Source of the DNA: CAYMCO01 sp964388955
Lineage (GTDB): Bacteria > Chloroflexota > Anaerolineae > Anaerolineales > E44-bin32
Assembly (NCBI GenBank): GCA_964388955.1
Contig: CAYMCO010000027.1
Location: forward strand, 9,109-73,108
Reading direction: 5' to 3'
DNA: 64,000 nucleotides
Shown here: piece by piece, positions 8,520-16,688 of the stretch
Position numbering within the stretch: position 1 is the first letter of the stretch
Layout of the letters: each line of letters begins with the position of its first letter
Position numbers and translations under genes: made by a program
Notes under the pieces: model-generated
What the model saw: the letters and a program-made list of their open reading frames with translations, nothing else
Database searches by the model: none
Told to the model about the DNA's origin: nothing

Positions 8520-10137
8520 CCGGGACGAATGGTGCTGGGTGGCCGCCGGGGTGCTGATCGTCATGCTGCTGTCCAGCCTGCCGGTCATCGCCGGAAACCT
8601 GGCGCAGACAGAGGACGTGCGCTTCTCCGGCGCGGTATACGATCGCCAGGACTACGCCGTCCACCTCGCTACCATGCATTTGGGGGCGAGCGGGAGCTGG
8701 GGCTATCGACTCGAGTTCACCACCGAGGAGCACCCGGCCCGGTTTATCAAGCTGGCCTATCTGCTGCTCGGCAAGGTCGCCTCCGGATTGGGGTTGAGCT
8801 TCGGATTGGCTTACGAGGTTGCCCGGGTTCTGGCGGGGATGGGATTCGTGCTGGCTCTCTATGCCCTGGCCTCGTTGTTGACAGAGACGGTCAAGCTCCG
8901 CGCCATGGCGGTCACCTTGGCGGTGTTTGCATCCGGGATCGGTTGGCTCCAACTGATCCTGCATTGGGTTCCCCGGGTGGATATCTCGCCCATCGATTTC
9001 TGGCTGATCGATGCCTTCGCCTTCTTCGGCATGATGACCCTCCCCCATTTCTCGCTCGCCCTGCTGCTGACATTGGTCATGCTGATAGCCGGGAAATCGT
9101 TGCTCAAGGAGGGGGGATTTCGGGCGCCCATCGTGGTGGGCGCCTGCGGCCTCCTGATCGTCGCCATAGAGCCGACTATGGTCGTCATCGCGGACCTGGC
9201 GTTGTTGGGTCTGACGATCGGCTTATGGCGGGAAACGGAGAAGCCCACGCTTGCGTCCCTGGGCCGCCTCATGCTTGCCGGATCAGCTCAGGCCCCATTG
9301 CTGGCCTACAATTACTGGGCATTGGGCTCCCATCCTGTCTGGGAGGAATTCACTGCACAGTTCATCCATCAGTCCCCGCCGCCGATCTACTACCTGGCCG
9401 GCTTCGGACTGCTGCTTCCTTTTGCGTTGTGGGGAGCATGGGTGAGCTGGCGCCGGAAGAACCCCATCGGAATCATGCTTGCATTCTGGGCGCTGTGCGC
9501 GTCGGCTTTGGTGTATGCGCCGGTAAGCTTCCAACGCCGTTTCGCCATGGGCCTGTCGATACCCCTGGGCATCCTCGCCGCATATGGATTTTGGTTCGGA
9601 TTCGCCGCCTGGCTGCGGCGCCGGGGGAAGGCCGGAGGCGTCGCCTTGTGGGAATTCGTCTATCAACGCCGTTGGGCGCTGGCCGGCATATGGATGCTTT
9701 TCTCCGGTTTTTCTTCGCTGTATCTGGTATTCGGAGGGGTGACTCTGGCCAGTCTGCGGCCGGCGACGCTCTTCGACCCCCGGGATGTCATCCGGGCGGT
9801 GGATTGGCTTGGGGAGAATGCGATGCCGGAGGATTCGGTGTTCAGCGCTGAGCGCACCGGCTTGGTCATCCCCGCCAGGACCGGCCTGCGAGCCTATCTG
9901 GGCCATCCGATTGAGACCGTTGACTATGATCGGAAAGAGCGGATTGTGGGGAGTTTCTACTCGGCGACGGGCATGAGTGATGAGGTCCGCGCGGTGACTC
10001 TGTTCGAAACCGGCTGCGAATGGCTCTTTGTTGGGCCTTATGAACGCGCCATCAGTGATTTCGAGCCCCGAAATATCCCGGGCGTCGAGATTGCGTACCA
10101 AAATCCCACTGTGAAACTCTACCGGGTCACCCGATGA
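8503..10137 (+). CDS. Polytopic membrane protein, GT-C-like, function unknown
   Basis: 544 residues from ATG 8503, which lies inside the 3' end of the preceding gene. About eleven hydrophobic segments are present. An outer loop contains RQDYAVHLATMHL with an Asp and a His, then EEHPARFIKLAYLLLG. The C-terminal ~130 residues are soluble and contain a VIRAVDWLGENAMPEDSVFS segment, which recalls the C-terminal domains of the neighbouring genes. No family could be named with confidence; placement in the operon suggests a GT-C enzyme or a flippase-like partner. The stop overlaps the next ATG as ATGA. Confidence 0.75.
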   Translation: MNSRVSRDEWCWVAAGVLIVMLLSSLPVIAGNLAQTEDVRFSGAVYDRQDYAVHLATMHLGASGSWGYRLEFTTEEHPARFIKLAYLLLGKVASGLGLSFGLAYEVARVLAGMGFVLALYALASLLTETVKLRAMAVTLAVFASGIGWLQLILHWVPRVDISPIDFWLIDAFAFFGMMTLPHFSLALLLTLVMLIAGKSLLKEGGFRAPIVVGACGLLIVAIEPTMVVIADLALLGLTIGLWRETEKPTLASLGRLMLAGSAQAPLLAYNYWALGSHPVWEEFTAQFIHQSPPPIYYLAGFGLLLPFALWGAWVSWRRKNPIGIMLAFWALCASALVYAPVSFQRRFAMGLSIPLGILAAYGFWFGFAAWLRRRGKAGGVALWEFVYQRRWALAGIWMLFSGFSSLYLVFGGVTLASLRPATLFDPRDVIRAVDWLGENAMPEDSVFSAERTGLVIPARTGLRAYLGHPIETVDYDRKERIVGSFYSATGMSDEVRAVTLFETGCEWLFVGPYERAISDFEPRNIPGVEIAYQNPTVKLYRVTR

Positions 10138-11723
10138 TCGAAATGATGGCCAAGCGCAAGTCGCCCCTCCTGTTGACATTCGGTTGCGCGATCGCCATAT
10201 TGGCGGCGATCTGGGTGCGGCATCCAGGATATATGGACGCAGATTACTACTTTGCGACCGCCCGAACGCTGGCAGCCGGCGGCGGATTCCAGGAGCCGTT
10301 CATCTGGAACTATCTCGATGATCCGTCCGGCATCCCTCACCCGTCGCACCTGTATTGGCTGCCGGTGACCTCGATTCTGGCGGCGATCCCCATGAGGCTG
10401 GGAGGCCTGTCCTTCCGGGCCGCCCAGATGCCATTCATCCTGCTGACAGGCTGCCTCCCGCTCATGGCGGCCAAGCTATCGGAGTGGCTGGGCTTCGATG
10501 ACCGGATGTCGTGGTTCTCAGGGCTCTTGGCAGGGTTCTCGGGCTTCTACCTGGCCTATTTCGTCACCACGGATGCGTTTTCCCTGTATGCTGTACTGGG
10601 CGGCGGGATTCTGTGGTTGGCTGCCGCTGCAGCTCGATCCCCATCCCCAACGAGGTGGCTGCTGCTTGGCGGGATGATTGGGATCGCCAATCTGACCCGG
10701 ACGGATGGCTCCCTCTTCCTTGTCGTCGGCCTGGCGGCGGTCGCCCTGTCGCGGCGGCGCCCTTTCATTTCCAGCGCCGTCTTGGTCTTGGGCTTCTTGC
10801 TGGCCAGCGCGCCATGGCTGCTACGGAACTGGATGACCATCGGAGCGCCCTTCTCCCCGGCGACTTCGAGAGCGCCGTGGATGCTTTCATACGACGAGCT
10901 GTTCACTTATCCTGCGTCACAATTGACCTTTTCGCGCTGGTGGAATGCAGGCATCGGGGAGCTGCTTTCACAGCGCTGGGATGCGCTGGTCGCCAATCTA
11001 TCCACTGCGCTGGCGGTGAATGGCCTCGTCTTCCAGGCTCCTCTGATATTGATCGCCGCGGTACATCTCCGGCGGCGAAACCTGCTGAAGCTGGCCGGGA
11101 TCTATCTCGTGCTCCTCCTGGGGCTCATGAGCCTGGCATTCCCCTTCGCCGGCGCGCGCGGTGGGTTCTTCCATTCCAGCGCCGCGCTGATGCCACTCTT
11201 TTGGGCCCTCACGCCGAAGGGGGTATCGATCGCGGTGGATTGGGGGAGCCGTGCCAGGCGCTGGAATCGCAGTCAAGCGAAGACGGTGTTTCAGGTGGCA
11301 TCTGTTGCGCTTTCGGCGGGCATCACCATCGCTGTTTTCTGGGGTCGGGCCCTGCGCCCCGTGCAGATGTCCGCCGCGTGGGGCGCGAGCGCCGAGACCT
11401 ATGAACGCGTGGCCAGCGTGGTTCAGAAGCTGGGGTTGGGAGGCGAGAGCGCCGCGGTGAATAACCCACCGGGATTCTATCTGGCCTCGGGAACGCCCGC
11501 TATTGTGATCCCAAATGGGGGCCCGAGTGCGCTTGAGGCTGTCATGCAGAGATATGGGGCGCGGATCGTGATTCTCGATCAGAATCACCCCGACGGTCTC
11601 GGGCCTCTGTACGACGATCCCGATTCGCTGGATTGGCTCCGGCTGCGCGGGACCGTGGGGCCTTCCGGGGGGAGCCCGATTTATATTCTGGAATCGAGAG
11701 GCGCGAACATTGGAGACCAATGA
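10134..11723 (+). CDS. GT39-like polytopic membrane protein
   Basis: 529 residues. The ATG overlaps the previous stop in ATGA, a classic coupled start. The first outer loop reads YMDADYYFATARTLAAGGG, with two Asp residues and the aromatic/Ala pattern of GT-C donor loops; HPSHLYWLPVTS and NLTRTDGSLF follow as in related membrane glycosyltransferases. Ten to eleven membrane segments are visible, then a soluble C-terminal domain in which residues around 440-520 look like a small Rossmann-like fold. The substrate is unknown. It overlaps the next gene by 14 bases. Confidence 0.78.
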   Translation: MIEMMAKRKSPLLLTFGCAIAILAAIWVRHPGYMDADYYFATARTLAAGGGFQEPFIWNYLDDPSGIPHPSHLYWLPVTSILAAIPMRLGGLSFRAAQMPFILLTGCLPLMAAKLSEWLGFDDRMSWFSGLLAGFSGFYLAYFVTTDAFSLYAVLGGGILWLAAAAARSPSPTRWLLLGGMIGIANLTRTDGSLFLVVGLAAVALSRRRPFISSAVLVLGFLLASAPWLLRNWMTIGAPFSPATSRAPWMLSYDELFTYPASQLTFSRWWNAGIGELLSQRWDALVANLSTALAVNGLVFQAPLILIAAVHLRRRNLLKLAGIYLVLLLGLMSLAFPFAGARGGFFHSSAALMPLFWALTPKGVSIAVDWGSRARRWNRSQAKTVFQVASVALSAGITIAVFWGRALRPVQMSAAWGASAETYERVASVVQKLGLGGESAAVNNPPGFYLASGTPAIVIPNGGPSALEAVMQRYGARIVILDQNHPDGLGPLYDDPDSLDWLRLRGTVGPSGGSPIYILESRGANIGDQ

Positions 11724-13194
11724 GCGGCCGCTTGACCGCCAGGTTCGCCAGTTGGCCATCTTGCTGGCTCTGGTCGGAGCGGCCTGTTTGGTCTATGTGC
11801 TGTCGCTCTCTCGAACATCTGGGATCGGATTCCCTCTGGACGACGCCTGGATCCACCAGACCTACGCCCGGAACCTCGCGGAATATGGTGAATGGTCCTT
11901 CACCCCCGGCGAGACCAGCGGAGGCTCGACCGCCCCATTGTGGACGGTGATGCTTTCGGCCGCCTATCTGCTGGGGGTCGATCCCACCATATGGGCCTAT
12001 CTGCTGGGGATCATCCTGCTCGCTTTCACCGCCTGGTCCGCCGGCCGGTGGTTCCTGATCCGAAACCCGGAAAGGACGAAGTGGGCCCCCTTCGTGGCAG
12101 CAGGAGTGGGCATGGAATGGCACCTGATTTGGGCGGGAGTCTCGGGCATGGAGACGGGCGCTATGGCGTTGATAGTGGTGCTGTTCTTCCTGTATCTGGA
12201 TCAGCAAAGGGAAAGGTGGATCGGATTGGGGGCTCTGACCGGGCTCGGAGTTTGGATCCGCCCAGATGCGATCACCCTGCTTCTTCCGGCCGGCCTGATG
12301 ATTCTTCTGGGAAGGCCTTTCTCCCCGACGACCCTGGCTCGGCGCTTTGGCCGGCTGCTGCTGGGCGCCGCCCTGCTCTTCGTCCCCTATTTGCTCTTCA
12401 ACCTCTCGCAGGCGGAAGAAGTGTGGCCCAGCACGTTCTATGCGAAGCAGCAAGAATACGCCTCGCTGCGGGCGCTCCCCCTGGCGGGGAGACTTCTCTC
12501 CCAGATGACCTCGCCTTTCGTCGGCCCTGCGGCCTTGCTGCTGCCCGGGATCGTCATCTTTCTGGTCGTTCGCGCTCGGCGGCGCAACTGGCCTCGCCTG
12601 GCGCCTTTGGTGTGGGCGCTGGCCTATCTGGCCATGTTCGCCTGGCGGCTTCCGGTGACATACCAGCACGGCCGCTACGCCATGCCCACCATCCCGGTTC
12701 TGCTCGTCCTCGGTTTTGAGGGCCTCTCCAACTGGGTCCGCCCTGGATCGGTGACCATGTGGCGCAGGCTCCTGTCACGCGCCTGGATCGGGGCGCTGGG
12801 TGGAGTGGCGCTGGGCTTCATCGCGCTGGGCGCGCGCGCCTACCAGCGGGATGTCGCCATCATTCAGACGGAGATGGTGGCGACTGCCAGATGGATCGCC
12901 CACAACACGCCGGCGGATTCCGTGGTCGCGGCGCACGACATCGGGGCCATCGGCTATTTCGCCCATCGCGAGCTGATTGATTTGGCCGGATTGGTTTCGC
13001 CCGAGGTGATTCCTTTCATGCGCGATGAAGCCGCACTGCGAAGCTACCTGGATGAACAGGGCGCGGACTACCTGGTCACATTTCCGGGCTGGTACCCAGA
13101 GCTAAGCGCACACGGTGAAGCTGTCTTCCGATCGCAGGGCAAGGCAAGCCCTGCGGCCGGTGGAGAGAACATGGTCGTTTACGCATGGCCCTGA
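11710..13194 (+). CDS. GT-C-like polytopic membrane protein, last gene of the operon
   Basis: 494 residues from TTG 11710, inside the end of the upstream gene. The first outer loop is FPLDDAWIHQTYARNLAEYG, with an Asp-Asp pair followed by a His, then TSGGSTAPLWTVML; this pair is common in uncharacterised GT-C proteins. About ten membrane segments are seen. The C-terminal domain has AAHDIGAIGYF and LIDLAGLVSPEV, repeatedly found at the tail of such proteins. It ends five bases before a promoter that serves the next gene, so the glycosyltransferase run stops here. Confidence 0.8.
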   Translation: METNERPLDRQVRQLAILLALVGAACLVYVLSLSRTSGIGFPLDDAWIHQTYARNLAEYGEWSFTPGETSGGSTAPLWTVMLSAAYLLGVDPTIWAYLLGIILLAFTAWSAGRWFLIRNPERTKWAPFVAAGVGMEWHLIWAGVSGMETGAMALIVVLFFLYLDQQRERWIGLGALTGLGVWIRPDAITLLLPAGLMILLGRPFSPTTLARRFGRLLLGAALLFVPYLLFNLSQAEEVWPSTFYAKQQEYASLRALPLAGRLLSQMTSPFVGPAALLLPGIVIFLVVRARRRNWPRLAPLVWALAYLAMFAWRLPVTYQHGRYAMPTIPVLLVLGFEGLSNWVRPGSVTMWRRLLSRAWIGALGGVALGFIALGARAYQRDVAIIQTEMVATARWIAHNTPADSVVAAHDIGAIGYFAHRELIDLAGLVSPEVIPFMRDEAALRSYLDEQGADYLVTFPGWYPELSAHGEAVFRSQGKASPAAGGENMVVYAWP

Positions 13195-13198
13195 TTCA

Positions 13199-13228
13199 TT
13201 GTCCTTGCGCTAGTGTGTATGCTATACT
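13199..13228 (+). promoter_or_regulatory. Promoter for the response regulator at 13259
   Basis: TTGTCC at 13199-13204 and TATACT at 13223-13228 are separated by 18 bases, and TGC directly before the -10 makes it an extended -10. The predicted transcript starts near 13235. The same TTGTCC / 18-bp layout stands before the pilin gene at 15191. Confidence 0.6.
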
Positions 13229-13258
13229 CGCCCCAGGTTCCGAAAGGCGGGGAAGGCC

Positions 13259-13951
13259 ATGGACAAAATCGGCATTGTGATCGTTGATGACCATCCATTA
13301 TTTCGTGAAGGCTTGCGCAACGTAGTCGAGGCAGAGGACGACATGCTGGTCCTGGGTGAGGCGCTCAGCGGTGATGAAGGGCTCGCCATGGTGAAGCAGG
13401 AGGAGCCGGAGGTCGTGCTGCTGGACATCAACCTGCCGCGCATGAACGGAATTCAAGTCACGCGCCAGATATTGTCCGAGCGGCTGGCTGCCGCGGTGGT
13501 TCTGCTCACCGCCTATGACGACGTCGAACAAGTGCTGCATGCCTTCCGTGCAGGTGCGATGGCCTATTGCTCCAAGGATGTCGAAGCAGGTAAGCTGGTA
13601 GATGTCATACGACAGGTTGCGCGCGGCTTTTATGTGGTTGGCGATCAAGTGTACGACAAGCAGGGGCTTGAGGCATGGCTCGATCGGGGCGTGGAGACCG
13701 TCCGGCGACCCCACCTCGAGGGCGAGGTGGAGGCGTACACCCCGCTCTCTCCACGTGAGATGGAAATCCTTCAGCACGTCACCCGCGGATTGAGCAACAA
13801 GGAGATCGCGGTCAAGTTGGGCATCAGCCATCAAACCGTGAAGAACCACATGACCTCTATTCTGCACAAGCTCGATGTGCAAGACCGGACCCAGGCGGCG
13901 GTGTATGCGCTGCGGCACGGCTGGGTCCGCCTCCAAGACACGCGGAAGTAA
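13259..13951 (+). CDS. NarL/FixJ-family response regulator
   Basis: 230 residues. An N-terminal receiver domain (1-120) has the acidic pair Asp10-Asp11, phosphoacceptor Asp56 in VVLLDINLPRMNG, and Lys in YCSKDV. A LuxR-type helix-turn-helix covers about residues 158-225, with LSPREMEILQHVTRGLSNKEIA and KLGISHQTVKNHM. It is a DNA-binding response regulator whose kinase is almost certainly the next gene, 15 bases downstream. Because the pair sits directly before a Flp pilin and Tad operon, control of pilus genes is a reasonable inference; the target promoters are not proven. GGCGGGGAAGG provides the ribosome site. Confidence 0.93.
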   Translation: MDKIGIVIVDDHPLFREGLRNVVEAEDDMLVLGEALSGDEGLAMVKQEEPEVVLLDINLPRMNGIQVTRQILSERLAAAVVLLTAYDDVEQVLHAFRAGAMAYCSKDVEAGKLVDVIRQVARGFYVVGDQVYDKQGLEAWLDRGVETVRRPHLEGEVEAYTPLSPREMEILQHVTRGLSNKEIAVKLGISHQTVKNHMTSILHKLDVQDRTQAAVYALRHGWVRLQDTRK

Positions 13952-13966
13952 TCAGGCCACCGTTCT

Positions 13967-15028
13967 ATGACTGATCGCGGTGCGGCGACGGAACTCAGCC
14001 CCAGGGATGCCTTGCTTGAATCCGCTCGGGAAGAGCTGGAGAGCGTCCGCGCGCAACTCAGTGAGATCGGCCTCCTGGTGGAACAGAGCCAGGGCGAGGT
14101 GGACAAGCTCGCTGATCGGAATACCCAGATCACCGCCCGTCTGCATCAAATGCAGGGGCATTTCGAGACCATCCCCCGGGAGGACATTCGCTCGCTATAT
14201 GAGACCGCCCAGGACACGCAGCAGCGTCTGTTCACCATGCGCGGTCAACTCGAGAAGCTGAAAAGCGATCAGGTCAACATCCAGCGCTACTCCGATTTCT
14301 TGCGAAGCACCATACAAGCTCTGGAGGGGATCTCCGCCGAGGAGGTACCCGGAGCCGCCGATTCGGGCGCACTCCTGGTACAACGGATCATTGAGGCCCA
14401 GGAAGATGAACGGCGGAAGGTGTCGCGCCTGATCCACGATGGCCCTGCGCAGACTTTGGCGAACTTCATCCTTCAGACTGAGATCGCCATACGGCTATTC
14501 GATGTTGACTCTGAGAAAGCGCGTGCGGAGCTCACCACGCTCAAGTCGGCGGCCGAATCCTCCTTCTCAAAGATCCGCGATTTCATTTTCGAGATGCGCC
14601 CCATGATGCTCGACGATCTGGGCTTGATCCCCACCTTGCGGCGCTACTCCGATGTGTTCAAGGAGAAGACCGGCATGGATCTATCTCTGGTGGTGACGGG
14701 GAGTGAAAGACGGCTTGCCCCTCATCTGGAGATCTTGATCTTCCGCACGCTGCAGAGCGTCTTTGCTGACATCCGGGACAACGCGCAGGCCACTCAAGTG
14801 AAGACTGTGATCGACATGGACGAGGAGCAGGTCCGGGTATCGGTTGAAGATAACGGCCGGCGGGTGGAATCGGAAGCATTCACGACTGGGGGCGACGGCC
14901 TGAGCGCGAGCCGGAATCTCGCCTCTCTGGAGGAACGGATCGATCAGGTCGGGGGGAGCTTGACCGTTCACAGCCGACCCGGCGACGGCAGCCGGGTCTC
15001 CTTCATCATCCCCGCTGCCCACGACTGA
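13967..15028 (+). CDS. Cytoplasmic DegS-like sensor histidine kinase
   Basis: 353 residues with no membrane segment. The N-terminal ~120 residues are a long charged coiled coil, as in DegS. The HisKA_3 phosphoacceptor box is ERRKVSRLIHDGPAQTL with His157. The ATPase domain keeps DNG near residue 290, a GDGLS motif and the closing VHSRPGDGSRVSF, but its N-box is unusual: where family members have Gln-Glu-Ala-Leu-x-Asn-x-x-x-His, this protein has Gln-Ser-Val-Phe-Ala-Asp-Ile-Arg-Asp-Asn. It follows its partner regulator by 15 bases. It may be a kinase with weak ATP hydrolysis or a tuned phosphatase. Confidence 0.88.
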   Translation: MTDRGAATELSPRDALLESAREELESVRAQLSEIGLLVEQSQGEVDKLADRNTQITARLHQMQGHFETIPREDIRSLYETAQDTQQRLFTMRGQLEKLKSDQVNIQRYSDFLRSTIQALEGISAEEVPGAADSGALLVQRIIEAQEDERRKVSRLIHDGPAQTLANFILQTEIAIRLFDVDSEKARAELTTLKSAAESSFSKIRDFIFEMRPMMLDDLGLIPTLRRYSDVFKEKTGMDLSLVVTGSERRLAPHLEILIFRTLQSVFADIRDNAQATQVKTVIDMDEEQVRVSVEDNGRRVESEAFTTGGDGLSASRNLASLEERIDQVGGSLTVHSRPGDGSRVSFIIPAAHD

Positions 15029-15095
15029 ACAGTGGGATCCTTCGCCATGGGATTTTTCTTGACATAAGGCATAGGGCTATTGGATTGTAGTCCTA

Positions 15096-15125
15096 TTGTC
15101 CTGGGCATAGCCGAACCCCTATAAT
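15096..15125 (+). promoter_or_regulatory. Promoter for the Flp pilin gene
   Basis: TTGTCC at 15096-15101 and a perfect TATAAT at 15120-15125 are separated by 18 bases, giving a start near 15132 and a leader of about 59 bases. A TTGACA at 15059-15064 has no good -10 at the right distance. The layout copies the promoter at 13199, with 12 of 16 bases identical beginning at ATTGTCCT. Confidence 0.65.
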
Positions 15126-15190
15126 GGAACAAATTCATACTTTTTCATCGTCACCGGGTGCTTCATTATCGCGGGGGAGGAGGTAGTCGT

Positions 15191-15337
15191 ATGCTGTATG
15201 CCGCAAGGGATGGCGGCCAAGGGATGACGGAGTTCGGTGTGATTATTATGCTCGTCGCAATGGTTGTAATTATCCTGCTCATCCTGATGGGACCGTCAAT
15301 CGGAAATATGTTCAGCAACGTGGTCGCCGATATCTGA
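15191..15337 (+). CDS. flp: Flp-type pilin (48 residues)
   Basis: This short gene encodes 48 residues, preceded six bases upstream by GGGGGAGGAGGT, one of the strongest ribosome sites in the window. A short basic leader ends in DGG, and the mature part begins QGMTEFGVII, giving Glu at +5 and an aromatic residue at +6 after cleavage following the second Gly of the leader. This is the class IVb prepilin signature. A single hydrophobic helix follows, then a GPSIGNMFSNVV tail, as in small Flp pilins. It stands alone between its own promoter and a hairpin, just before the assembly genes, which suits a highly expressed major subunit. Confidence 0.88.
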   Translation: MLYAARDGGQGMTEFGVIIMLVAMVVIILLILMGPSIGNMFSNVVADI

Positions 15338-15394
15338 TCGACTCACAGAAGAGGCGTATGGGAGGAGCATTCCGGCATAATTCCGAGGATAGGG

Positions 15395-15415
15395 AGCCCT
15401 ATCATCGATAGGGCT
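15395..15415 (+). terminator. Hairpin after the pilin gene
   Basis: AGCCCTATC at 15395-15403 pairs perfectly with GATAGGGCT at 15407-15415 around a three-base loop, and pairing can extend outward imperfectly. No long T run follows, so it may attenuate read-through or protect the pilin mRNA 3' end rather than stop transcription fully. Confidence 0.5.
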
Positions 15416-15468
15416 TCCTCTATAGCGGGAGAATGGTCGGGCACGTCGGGGCTGCGTGTGGTCTCGAC

Positions 15469-15496
15469 TTGACAACCTTTCCAACAGAGGTAGGAT
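15469..15496 (+). promoter_or_regulatory. Promoter for the cpaB-led pilus assembly operon
   Basis: A perfect TTGACA at 15469-15474 is followed after 16 bases by TAGGAT at 15491-15496. The start would be near 15503, giving a leader of about 52 bases before cpaB. This would separate expression of the assembly genes from that of the pilin. Confidence 0.55.
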
Positions 15497-15554
15497 GGCA
15501 GCGTTACAACCCAGGATCGGGCCGTGGGCCCGCGTAGATGATTGAGGAGGCGAC

Positions 15555-16622
15555 ATGCGTCGTGGCCGCATACTAATTCTGCTAGCACTGATTCTATTGA
15601 TCGGGGCGATCGGAGGTTTCTTCGTCATCCGCTCGCTTGGAGGTGGCGGAGGTGGCCAGGCGCAGTTCGAGGGCACTCCGGCTCCAGAGCAAGTCTTCAC
15701 GGCGCAGATCGTGTTCGCCGCCCAGGATATCTCCCGCGGTGCACAGATCACGGATGACGCCGTCATTCTCTCTCCGTTTCCGGCAAACAACGTGATCGAG
15801 ACCATGGTGACCGACACCAGCGTGGTGGTAGGCAAGTATGCGCGAATGGATATCGCCCGGGGTGTCCCCATCACGCTCAACATGTTCACCGATCAGCCGG
15901 GGGCCCTGCTGGGGGTCGGCTCCGAGGCTTCCATCGCCATTCCCAATGGCATGACGGCGATCTCGATCCCGATGCCGGAGGCCACCAACGGAGTCGCCTA
16001 TGCGGTGCGGGATGGCGATAAGGTGGATGTGCTCGTGAGCATGCCCGTGGTCGATCAGGATACAGATTTCCAGACCGTGCTTCCCAACCTGACCTCGGTG
16101 CTGGTATCCTCGGGGGCGCCGGAGGAGGGCCAGCGGATACTGACTGCATCCGCCAATCTGGATACCGCAGTGCGTGGGCGGATTGAGACCGAGCCCGTGA
16201 CCGGCCAGCTGCTGTACGTGATTCCCTCGGAGGGTCAGGAACCGCGCTTGGTCACACAGCGGCTGATCGAGAATGCGACCGTGCTGCATGTCGGGGAGTT
16301 CCCGCTGACCGAGGAACAAGCTCCGGAGGCGCCGGCCGCGGAAGGCGTGGGCGCGGAAACCAACCAAGAAGGTGCGCCGGCGCCGGCGCCGCCCAAGCCG
16401 AAGATCATCACGCTGATCGTCACGCCGCAGGAGGCGCTGTCGTTGCACTGGGCGGCCGAATCGGGTATAAACCTGACTCTCACGTTGCGGGCGCCGAATG
16501 ACACAACCGAGATCAACACAACCAGCGTCACCTTGCAGTACCTGCTCGACACCTACAGCATCACTGTTCCGACGAAGCTGCCCTTCAGGGTGAAGCCCTC
16601 CGTAACACCGGTGATGCCATAA
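15555..16622 (+). CDS. cpaB: Flp pilus assembly protein CpaB/RcpC
   Basis: 355 residues. One N-terminal membrane anchor (about residues 5-25) is followed by a Gly-rich linker and a SAF domain: VFAAQDISRGAQITDDAV, then VVVGKYARMDIARGVPIT. This is the normal order for CpaB/RcpC, which sits in the envelope and helps assemble the Tad pilus. A Pro/Ala/Glu-rich linker lies near residues 255-280, and a final beta-rich region ends the protein. GAGGAGG stands six to eight bases before the ATG. It is the first gene of cpaB-cpaE-cpaF-tadB-tadC. In diderm bacteria it works with a secretin; none is visible here. Confidence 0.9.
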   Translation: MRRGRILILLALILLIGAIGGFFVIRSLGGGGGGQAQFEGTPAPEQVFTAQIVFAAQDISRGAQITDDAVILSPFPANNVIETMVTDTSVVVGKYARMDIARGVPITLNMFTDQPGALLGVGSEASIAIPNGMTAISIPMPEATNGVAYAVRDGDKVDVLVSMPVVDQDTDFQTVLPNLTSVLVSSGAPEEGQRILTASANLDTAVRGRIETEPVTGQLLYVIPSEGQEPRLVTQRLIENATVLHVGEFPLTEEQAPEAPAAEGVGAETNQEGAPAPAPPKPKIITLIVTPQEALSLHWAAESGINLTLTLRAPNDTTEINTTSVTLQYLLDTYSITVPTKLPFRVKPSVTPVMP

Positions 16623-16688
16623 TCGTTTAATGCAAGTGGAGACCATACGGGGAATGTTCGATGGCCTCCAAGAGCTTCGGAGGTATTA

